Below, one piece after another: positions 1 through 5,077 of a stretch of 5,077 bases of DNA (the stretch's first letter is position 1; each line of letters begins with the position of its first letter). The notes under the pieces were generated by a model. It ran no database searches. It was not told where the DNA came from and saw nothing but the letters and a program-made list of their open reading frames with translations. Origin of the DNA: an archaeon (lineage in GTDB: Archaea > Hydrothermarchaeota > Hydrothermarchaeia > JALTZZ01 > JALUTC01); NCBI GenBank assembly GCA_027051265.1, contig JALTZH010000054.1, forward strand, positions 1-5,077, given 5' to 3'. The position numbers and the translations under genes are program-made.

Positions 1-211
1 TTCATATACCTTGTATGCATCTATATAATACTACACTGCCTCAGGAAGCATATCAAAAATATTTTAAAAAAATTTACAAGCACATGTATCCAACAAATAG
101 AAAAATATTAAAAATAACATCCTCAGTTAACTTTTTATACTTTCTAGGTGCTCTCTCTAGTAATCTCTGCAATGCATGTTTTGTTATAATTACGTTTATT
201 TTCATACTATT
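1..211. other. Intergenic region left of the nucleotidyltransferase gene
   Basis: No supported gene is seen here. On the minus strand, past the operon end, are oligo-T tracts (about 101-115 and seven T at 66-72) that could terminate the operon, and AAGTATAAAAAG near 130-143, which resembles a TATA box for a gene to the left. The plus strand has an open frame at 15-215 that I do not trust. Confidence 0.4.
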
Positions 212-1072
212 TTAAAAGAGGTCATGAAATTCTTCAATCGATTCAAATAAATAATAGTATGGACTTTCTTTACCTTTTTCAAGCAAATCATCTATTGCTT
301 TCATTCTCTCTTTAAAAGCTTCCAATTTCATTTTGTTAAAAGTTTTTACTATTCCTCTATCTTCAAGTTCCTTTTTTATCTCTAAGAACATATCAATGTT
401 TCCATCCAAAAATTTACTCTCATATAAAATTTTACATGAGACTTTTTTTTCAAAAGTATCAAATTCCAAATCGTTTAAAACATCGCTATACTTCTTAATT
501 TTGAAATCCAACTCTTCTCTGTAAATTTTTAGGTATAAATATTTTTTCTTGAGCAAATTTTTCTCAAAATCTTTAACTATTTCTTCATCAACATCATCAC
601 TAACTATAACAATTATATCTAAATCTGAGCCGTTCACCAACTTCGATATACCTTTACATAATCTAGGTTCATCATGCGCCATTCCTATTGCTACGTCTCC
701 TCCTATTATAGCTAGGAAATCATCTTTGAATTTATAATCGTTGAAAATTTCTTTTGCAAGATTAAGTTTTCTATTACTAATCTCTTTTATCCTTTCTCTA
801 AGAAGTTTAGCTTTATTTTCAACCTTCTCTAAACTTAAACCTATAACGGTATATGTTATAAACTCCCTTTCTATAGAAGGCGATAATCTTGCCTGAGATT
901 CAAGCTTTTTATCCAATCTCAGATAATGTTCGGCAACGCTCCTCTTAATTATGTTGTTATCTTTGTGTATCAATCTCCATGCATCAAAAGTATCGGTTTT
1001 AAGAAATTTTACAACATCCTTTCCCACTCTAGGTTCTAGAAGGAATTCATACAAACGCCTTTGCAACATCAT
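212..1072 (-). CDS. Nucleotidyltransferase-fold protein of unrecognised family
   Basis: Predicted soluble protein of 286 residues; substrate unknown. Numbered from the ATG at 1072, it has a helical, charged N-terminal half (about 1-115), then a nucleotidyltransferase-like core: a GG turn at 124-125 and GSDLDIIV at 148-155, giving the two metal-binding aspartates (D150 and D152). D189 in ELDFKI is a plausible third acid. The stretch between GG and GSDLD is about 22 residues, longer than the 8-12 usual in small Pol-beta-type transferases. The C-terminus (about 224-286) is helical and acidic. The frame also opens at a TTG at 1090, but ATG at 1072, directly followed by a second ATG, is preferred. 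That start overlaps the end of the four-CBS gene by 26 bases, and no clear ribosome binding site precedes it, which suggests translational coupling. The fold is fairly secure; the reaction is not. RNA nucleotidyl transfer, protein nucleotidylylation or a toxin-like role are all possible. Confidence 0.85.
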   Translation of the reverse strand: MMLQRRLYEFLLEPRVGKDVVKFLKTDTFDAWRLIHKDNNIIKRSVAEHYLRLDKKLESQARLSPSIEREFITYTVIGLSLEKVENKAKLLRERIKEISNRKLNLAKEIFNDYKFKDDFLAIIGGDVAIGMAHDEPRLCKGISKLVNGSDLDIIVIVSDDVDEEIVKDFEKNLLKKKYLYLKIYREELDFKIKKYSDVLNDLEFDTFEKKVSCKILYESKFLDGNIDMFLEIKKELEDRGIVKTFNKMKLEAFKERMKAIDDLLEKGKESPYYYLFESIEEFHDLF

Positions 1073-1811
1073 CTCTACTAATAATTCCAACTAATCTATT
1101 AGCTTCGTTAACTACTGGAAGTCTACCTATTTCCTTTTCTACCATTATTTCAAGAGCTTTCCTAACAGTTTCGTTTTGTTTTATTGTAATTACAGGTGTT
1201 GTCATCAATTTTTTTAGAGGTACATGCTTTGGTGGCATATCATCTAATGATAATCTGATAAAACCTCTCCTTATTAATGTACTTCTAGTAATTATCCCTA
1301 TTACTTTTTCGTTTTTGACAACAGGTATTCCTCCAAATTGATAGGTACTCATTATTTCGATAAGCTTGTTTATGTTTTCGTTTATTCCAACCTTTACAAC
1401 GTTCTTTGTCATTATCTCATGAACGAATTTTATTTTCTCTTTTATAGCATGTCTATGAATAGCTTCCAATACGTTATGCATAGTCAAGATACCGAGAACG
1501 TTTCTTTTCTCATCTATAACAGGTAATCTTCCTATTCTATTCTTTAACATTAATCTTGCAGCATCTAATATATCTTCGTTAGGATAAGTAAAAACGACAT
1601 CTTTTGACATTATATCCTTTACAAGAAATCCAGTTTTAGTTGGTAATTTTATCAAATCTGAAATCGTTATTATGCCGGAAAGCTTATCGTTTTCATCAAC
1701 AACTGGAAGAGATTTGATTCCAAGCTCTCTAAAGATAGCTCTTGCTTTAGATGCTAGTTCATCTTCTCTTATAACAACAACGTTCTTCTCCATAAAATCT
1801 TCAACTTTCAA
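1047..1811 (-). CDS. Four-CBS-domain protein
   Basis: Soluble protein of 254 residues built almost wholly from four CBS domains, so two Bateman modules. Numbered from the TTG start: CBS1 about 1-57, CBS2 63-118, CBS3 129-180, CBS4 197-253. Each begins with a DIM/EIM/FME/LMT-type turn and ends with a G-hydrophobic-hydrophobic-T/S strand. The ribose-binding aspartate at the end of that motif is present in CBS1 (GIITISDL) and CBS4 (GIISRDDV), but is Asn in CBS2 (GILTMHNV) and Thr in CBS3 (GIITRSTL), so perhaps only some sites bind nucleotide. CBS pairs in known proteins bind AMP, ATP, ADP or S-adenosylmethionine; the ligand here is not evident. A GTG at 1820 is in frame but lies within the AGGTG ribosome binding site, so TTG at 1811, six bases beyond it, is the better start. 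It begins one base after the stop of the upstream CBS gene and probably acts with its two operon partners. Confidence 0.92.
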   Translation of the reverse strand: MKVEDFMEKNVVVIREDELASKARAIFRELGIKSLPVVDENDKLSGIITISDLIKLPTKTGFLVKDIMSKDVVFTYPNEDILDAARLMLKNRIGRLPVIDEKRNVLGILTMHNVLEAIHRHAIKEKIKFVHEIMTKNVVKVGINENINKLIEIMSTYQFGGIPVVKNEKVIGIITRSTLIRRGFIRLSLDDMPPKHVPLKKLMTTPVITIKQNETVRKALEIMVEKEIGRLPVVNEANRLVGIISRDDVAKAFV

Positions 1812-1812
1812 A

Positions 1813-2367
1813 TTAACCACCTGTTAATTCATCTCTACATGTTTCACATATGTATTGTCCATTCAAGTAATATATTCTAACACCTTTAGCACCACAGACT
1901 TCGCAGGTACCTCTAATAGGGTTTGTTATTCTATATTTTTTCAGTGATCTCATTTTAAAGTATTCATGCAATATGGTTAACATTTCGGGAATCAGTGTTA
2001 ATATATCTCTTTCCGTAATTATCCCTTTGAGTTCATCATTTTCAATTACGGGTAATCTTCTGATATTCTTTTCTTTCATAATTCTTATGGCTTCATAGAT
2101 ACTATCCAAAGGTTTAATGGATATGAGTGGTGATGACATTATATCTCCAGCCTTTACATCGCTTGGTTTTAAATTTTGTGCAACAGCTTTGTAACAAATA
2201 TCTCTTTCCGTAATTATACCTATTGGTTTGTTGTTTTCCATAACTATAATTGATCCTATATTTTTTTCAGACATTTTTTTAGAAACGATATCAAGTGAAT
2301 CTTCAATATTACAGGTAACGACATCCCTCCTCATTATATCGGATACCTTAATATCAAATAGGTTCAT
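1813..2367 (-). CDS. CBS-pair protein with C-terminal zinc ribbon
   Basis: Soluble protein of 184 residues and first gene of the three-gene operon. From the ATG: CBS1 about 7-64, CBS2 about 70-128, both with the intact motif GIITERDI including the ribose-binding aspartate; a helical linker 128-147; then a zinc ribbon with Cys at 155, 158, 174 and 177 (C-x2-C-x15-C-x2-C). The architecture of a Bateman pair followed by a zinc ribbon is common in archaea. By family analogy it would sense an adenine nucleotide or similar ligand through the CBS pair, with the ribbon mediating nucleic-acid or protein contact; the target is unknown. A GTG at 2376 is in frame, but it is part of the ribosome binding site, so the ATG at 2367 is chosen. 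The stop is followed after one base by the next CBS gene. The two CBS domains share an identical 20-base stretch, noted separately. Confidence 0.93.
   Translation of the reverse strand: MNLFDIKVSDIMRRDVVTCNIEDSLDIVSKKMSEKNIGSIIVMENNKPIGIITERDICYKAVAQNLKPSDVKAGDIMSSPLISIKPLDSIYEAIRIMKEKNIRRLPVIENDELKGIITERDILTLIPEMLTILHEYFKMRSLKKYRITNPIRGTCEVCGAKGVRIYYLNGQYICETCRDELTGG
1818..1822 (-). promoter_or_regulatory. Ribosome binding site that sets the four-CBS start
   Basis: Minus-strand AGGTG matches the complement of the archaeal 16S 3' end. Six bases separate it from the TTG at 1811. The in-frame GTG at 1820 is the last part of the motif itself, so it is unlikely to be the start. The motif lies in the last codons of the upstream CBS gene. 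Confidence 0.65.
2003..2217. repeat. 20-bp direct repeat inside the CBS-zinc-ribbon gene
   Basis: The 20 bases at 2003-2022 are identical to those at 2198-2217, 195 bases apart. They encode IITERDI at the nucleotide-binding end of each CBS domain, with the same codons used in both copies. This is a coding repeat, not a separate element. Confidence 0.9.
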
Positions 2368-2373
2368 AAGGAA

Positions 2374-2381
2374 CACCTTCC
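2374..2381 (-). promoter_or_regulatory. Ribosome binding site that sets the CBS-zinc-ribbon start
   Basis: Minus-strand GGAAGGTG lies six bases upstream of the ATG at 2367. This is the same geometry (GGTG, six bases, start) as at the next gene. It argues against the longer reading from the GTG at 2376, which is embedded in the motif. Confidence 0.75.
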
Positions 2382-2410
2382 AATATTACAATTAATATTT
2401 ATTATAAAAT

Positions 2411-2456
2411 AAAAAAATATTAAAAGTATATTTTTATTAAAATAAATAATAAAAAG
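2411..2456 (-). terminator. Oligo-T region, possible terminator of the kinase-aminopeptidase transcript
   Basis: On the minus strand this A/T stretch holds CTTTTT (2451-2456) and a run of seven T (2411-2417), with no strong hairpin. Archaeal transcription typically stops at such oligo-T tracts. It lies 124 or more bases past the aminopeptidase stop and just before the CBS operon, so it could separate the two units. Read-through is not excluded. Confidence 0.35.
2427..2435 (-). promoter_or_regulatory. Candidate TATA box of the CBS operon
   Basis: Minus-strand AAAAATATA lies about 60 bases upstream of the ATG at 2367. A start of transcription about 25 bases downstream would fall near 2405 and give a leader of roughly 38 bases that includes the ribosome binding site. 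The whole stretch 2390-2455 is almost pure A/T, so other TATA placements are possible and the exact box is uncertain. Confidence 0.35.
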
Positions 2457-2493
2457 ATGTAGATATAACTTGACCTCTTCCTCACACTGAAGT

Positions 2494-2566
2494 TTACTCC
2501 ACAAACCTCCTACCATTACTCTCCAATTCATTTCTGTCCTAAAGATGGAACTTCTTTAGCAGCATT
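2494..2566 (-). pseudogene. Possible relic of a TnpB C-terminus (IS200/IS605 family)
   Basis: Just after the aminopeptidase stop, the minus strand reads AAKEVPSLGQK (2531-2563) in one frame. It continues as NELESNGRRFVE and then a TAA (2494-2532) in another frame, the two joined by a shift at about 2530-2532. Together these resemble, from memory, the conserved tail of archaeal TnpB proteins, which ends close to the right end of the element. Bases 2462-2493 beyond the stop (including GAGGTCAAG) could be leftover element end. No catalytic RuvC part, left end or TnpA is present, so any element was lost apart from this scrap. The stretch is less A/T-rich than the sequence beside it. Chance resemblance cannot be excluded without a search. 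Confidence 0.4.
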
Positions 2567-2579
2567 TTATAATAGTAGT

Positions 2580-3656
2580 TTATTCTTCAAACAATAACCA
2601 TTTTCCATCTTCAAATACAATCTCATCATCGAAATATATTTTGCTACCTTTTTTTCTCATATCTTTTATTAAATCCCAATGAATTGCAGAATCATTTTTA
2701 CTACCTGTTTCTTTATATCCACGTCCAAGAGCAAGATGTATTGTACCACCAATTTTCTCGTCAAACAGTATATTTTTGACTGCTCTCTTAATATTATAAT
2801 TTAATCCTATGCCAAATTCTCCAATACGTTTTGATCCGATATCGGTGTTTATCATCTTCTCTAAAAAATGTTTATTCTTTTCAGCATTGTATCTAACAAC
2901 TACACCGTTTTTAAATTCAAGATATATGTTTTCAACGATTTGTCCCATTTTAACTGCAGGCATATCGAAGAATATTCTTCCATTAACACTGTCTTCAATT
3001 ACACTTGTAAAAACTTCACCATCCGGCATGTTATGCTTTCCATCTGCAACAATTATGTTTCTACCTTTAATACTAAACTCTAAATCCGTTTTCTCACCGA
3101 CAATTCTTACTTTATCAACTTTTTTCATTTTATCTTTAATGATGTTTAATCTCTTTGACATTTCTCTCCAATCCAATAAACAAGCGTTAAAGACAAAATC
3201 TTTGAATTCTTCCAAAGACATCTCCGCCTCCTGTGCTAATGCTTCAGTTGGATAATCAAATATAACCCATCGCGTCTTTTCAACTCTATAATCTAAAATA
3301 GGTTTTAGAACTTTCATTCTTAAACTTATTCTTGAAGAATCTATATTTGTTAATTCTCTAGTATTGTGCTCACCGGCAATTAATATATAGACATCTGTTC
3401 TTTTTATTTCTTCATATTCATGTTCAGGGAACCATTTGAGTTGTTTTTCATTTGCATACTTATAAAATATATAAGTTTGTCCAGGTAATTCGCATCGAAT
3501 CCATGGATAGGCACCTTTTAGTAAACATTGTTTATAAACTTCTAATGCGAGATCTTTTGCCAATGGAGATGTTCTTATTAAAACTCTATCATTTTCTTTA
3601 ACCTCTGTTGAATAATCAACTAAAATCTTTGCGATTTTTTCAATTCTGATATCCAT
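2580..3656 (-). CDS. M29-family metallo-aminopeptidase
   Basis: Cytoplasmic aminopeptidase of 358 residues, of the family that includes AmpS, PepS and thermophilic aminopeptidase T. These enzymes remove N-terminal residues from peptides using a two-metal site. The expected ligands and catalytic residues are all visible: E214 (in NMPDGEVFT), E280 (IGEFGIG), H307 (GGTIHLALGRGY), Y314 in the same motif, and H326 with D328 (SAIHWD). The N-terminal half (1-180) carries the family's Rossmann-like domain, with RTSPLAKDLALEVY near 28-41. Length is at the short end of the family, as is common in archaea. There is no signal peptide or membrane segment. The ATG lies six bases after the histidine-kinase stop, with only a weak TGAT upstream, so it is probably co-transcribed and translationally coupled with the kinase. 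A role in peptide turnover is likely; a specific link to the kinase signal is inference. Confidence 0.95.
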   Translation of the reverse strand: MDIRIEKIAKILVDYSTEVKENDRVLIRTSPLAKDLALEVYKQCLLKGAYPWIRCELPGQTYIFYKYANEKQLKWFPEHEYEEIKRTDVYILIAGEHNTRELTNIDSSRISLRMKVLKPILDYRVEKTRWVIFDYPTEALAQEAEMSLEEFKDFVFNACLLDWREMSKRLNIIKDKMKKVDKVRIVGEKTDLEFSIKGRNIIVADGKHNMPDGEVFTSVIEDSVNGRIFFDMPAVKMGQIVENIYLEFKNGVVVRYNAEKNKHFLEKMINTDIGSKRIGEFGIGLNYNIKRAVKNILFDEKIGGTIHLALGRGYKETGSKNDSAIHWDLIKDMRKKGSKIYFDDEIVFEDGKWLLFEE

Positions 3657-3662
3657 AAATTA

Positions 3663-5036
3663 TCAAACAGATTTTAAATAGAAAAAGAATTCACTACCTT
3701 TATTCACTTCACTTCTTATATGAAGTTTTGTTTCATGCATTTCAAGAATTCTTTTAACCAATGATAATCCTATACCTAAACCACGAGGTTTTCCTTTGAA
3801 TATATCTTTCGTTTGATATAAAGGTTCCGTAATTTCTTTCAAAATATCCTTCGGTATTCCGATACCTGTATCCTTCAATATAATTTTGAACTTATTATCA
3901 ACTTTTTCACTTGTAATTTCAATTAATCCACCTGGTCTGTTAAATTTTATTGAATTTTCTATCAATTCTTTCAGGGCGATTTTTAGTAATCTGTAGCAAC
4001 CATATATTTCATGCGACTTATCTATTTTAATTATAATCTTTACATTTTTTCTTCTTAAATCTTCCTCATATTCCTTTATAACTTCTTCAACCAGTTTACG
4101 AATTCTTATTTTTTCAAAATATTCTTTTACATTTTCCTCTAAAATAAAAAGCTGCAAAATTTTTTCAACGATATCATTTATTCTGATCACAGATTTCCAA
4201 ATAACGTTTATAAACTTTTCATTGTGATATTTTTCTCTAAGAACATTTAAAGCAAGAAATATCGTTGTAAGTGGTGTTCTTATTTCGTGAAAAACATTGT
4301 ATATTAACTTTTTCTTTAACATGTCAATTTCTTGTATCCTCTTAAGCTGTTCTTTTAAACATAGTTCCATCTCTTTCTCATACGTGATATCGTAAAATAT
4401 TTCCATTAAGAAATCATCAACCTTTGCAATCACGTATTTGTAATGTTTTCCGTTAATTTCTACATATGTTTCTTTACGATTTTCCTTAAGCATTTTTCTT
4501 CTTAATTCTTTGATTTTACTATCTATTTGTTTATCTACCAAAAGCTTATCGTAGTGTTTATTTTTTATCAATCTTTGTGTTCCTTCTTTATTAAGCAACG
4601 CTGCAGCTGTTGGAAAATATTCTATCATTCTATAAATAGCTTCCTTTTTTGATTTTATTAACTCATCAAAATAGTTTTTAAGTTTTTGGCTTAAGATATT
4701 TGCTGTTTCTGTTAGATTTTTTATCTCACTTACTGTAGATTTTACGAATAGTTTTTCACCATAGAATCTCTTAGCAAGTCTATTTAAAAATGATGTAATT
4801 TCTTCTAAAGGTTTTATAAAGTCTTTATTGATTATAACATAGCTAAGCACGATTATTATCAAAAATATAAAGGTATATAGCATGAACAAGTTTTTAAAGT
4901 GTTCTGCTAGAATTTTTCTCATATACTCATCTGTAATTATTATATGAAAAAGTACTAATATCAATGAAATTAAAATATAGATCGTTATGAAATAGATGAT
5001 GAAATGCCACTTCAATTTCATAAAAAATACATTCAT
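3663..5036 (-). CDS. Membrane-bound sensor histidine kinase (HAMP-PAS-HisKA-HATPase)
   Basis: Sensor kinase of 457 residues that would autophosphorylate on His and pass phosphate to a response regulator. Two membrane segments, about 11-34 and 51-69, bracket an external loop of only about 16 residues. Next come a HAMP-like helix pair (about 70-120), a PAS-like region (about 130-220, closing with FYDITYEKE), and the HisKA helix with the H-box FHEIRTPLTT, where H250 is the phosphorylation site. The ATPase domain has N-box ELIENSIKFN (N361), G1 box DTGIGIP (389-395) and G2 box GLGIGLSLVK (419-428), so it looks catalytically complete. The tiny external loop suggests sensing within the membrane or through the PAS region rather than of an outside ligand. 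The start at 5036 has no ribosome binding site but sits about 25 bases from TATA-like sequence, consistent with a leaderless message; a second ATG at 5021 is possible. It probably heads an operon with the aminopeptidase. No response regulator is in the window. Confidence 0.95.
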   Translation of the reverse strand: MNVFFMKLKWHFIIYFITIYILISLILVLFHIIITDEYMRKILAEHFKNLFMLYTFIFLIIIVLSYVIINKDFIKPLEEITSFLNRLAKRFYGEKLFVKSTVSEIKNLTETANILSQKLKNYFDELIKSKKEAIYRMIEYFPTAAALLNKEGTQRLIKNKHYDKLLVDKQIDSKIKELRRKMLKENRKETYVEINGKHYKYVIAKVDDFLMEIFYDITYEKEMELCLKEQLKRIQEIDMLKKKLIYNVFHEIRTPLTTIFLALNVLREKYHNEKFINVIWKSVIRINDIVEKILQLFILEENVKEYFEKIRIRKLVEEVIKEYEEDLRRKNVKIIIKIDKSHEIYGCYRLLKIALKELIENSIKFNRPGGLIEITSEKVDNKFKIILKDTGIGIPKDILKEITEPLYQTKDIFKGKPRGLGIGLSLVKRILEMHETKLHIRSEVNKGSEFFFYLKSV

Positions 5037-5044
5037 TACGAATG

Positions 5045-5077
5045 ATAAATAAATATAAATAAATATAAATAAATATA
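5045..5077. repeat. 10-bp A/T tandem repeat
   Basis: The unit ATAAATAAAT occurs three full times (5045-5054, 5055-5064, 5065-5074) without a mismatch. A partial copy follows and runs off the window end, so the true copy number is unknown. The period is close to one helical turn. Confidence 0.9.
5045..5077 (-). promoter_or_regulatory. Probable TATA promoter of the histidine kinase
   Basis: On the minus strand the repeat gives overlapping TTTATATTTATTT-like boxes. The copy centred near 5060 would place transcription initiation at about 5036, which is the kinase ATG; this fits leaderless transcription. Each repeat unit offers a similar box, so several start sites spaced by 10 bases are possible. 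Confidence 0.45.

Noticed and set aside
15-215. Plus-strand open frame of 66 codons with a hydrophobic tail, also open to the window edge
   Set aside because: There is no ribosome binding site, no recognised similarity, low-complexity A/T-driven composition, and it runs convergently into the end of the transferase gene. It could be the 3' end of a gene starting left of the window, but nothing supports that.
1073-1090. TTG at 1090 as start of the transferase gene
   Set aside because: It adds six residues, has no ribosome binding site and increases the overlap with the four-CBS gene; the double ATG at 1072 and 1069 is a better start, though neither has a strong upstream motif.
2451-2530. Possible C/D-box guide RNA on the plus strand (CTGA at 2487-2490)
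   Set aside because: No proper C box (RTGATGA) or C'/D' pair at suitable spacing was found on either strand.
2809-3255. Plus-strand open frame of 148 codons
   Set aside because: It lies wholly opposite the aminopeptidase gene, whose reading frame and active-site residues are clearly real; the antisense frame shows no domain or start signal.
1-5077. CRISPR array or tRNA/rRNA genes
   Set aside because: No spaced direct repeats of CRISPR type and no cloverleaf or conserved rRNA sequence were seen; the only tandem repeat is the 10-bp A/T array at the right edge.

Overview
The window is AT-rich and every convincing gene lies on the minus strand, so transcription runs from high to low coordinates. 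I read it as archaeal chromosome, probably from a thermophile, although no marker gene fixes the lineage. The reasons are a pairing of CBS domains with a C-terminal zinc ribbon, a short M29 aminopeptidase of archaeal style, AGGTG-type ribosome binding sites, oligo-T runs instead of hairpin terminators, and a TATA-rich promoter about 25 bases from a start codon that has no ribosome binding site.

Upstream module (5077 down to 2580). A 10-bp A/T tandem repeat forms the promoter of a membrane histidine kinase (two membrane segments, HAMP, PAS-like, HisKA, HATPase_c). Six bases after its stop begins an M29 metallo-aminopeptidase with all expected metal and catalytic residues. No response regulator is visible, so the kinase's partner must lie elsewhere or just outside the window.

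Spacer (2579 to 2368). This holds what looks like a degraded scrap of the C-terminus of a TnpB (IS200/IS605 family) with a one-base frameshift, then an almost pure A/T stretch that probably serves as both terminator and promoter.

Downstream module (2367 down to 212). Three tightly packed genes look like one operon: a two-CBS protein with a zinc ribbon, a protein made of four CBS domains, and a nucleotidyltransferase-fold protein that starts inside the preceding gene. CBS pairs usually bind adenine nucleotides or S-adenosylmethionine, so the operon may join nucleotide sensing to a nucleotidyl-transfer reaction. That link is inference from gene order; it echoes bacterial proteins in which CBS pairs and a DUF294/GlnD-like transferase are fused. 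This operon is the least explained part of the window.

The leftmost 211 bases contain no gene I can support. They hold oligo-T runs that may end the operon.
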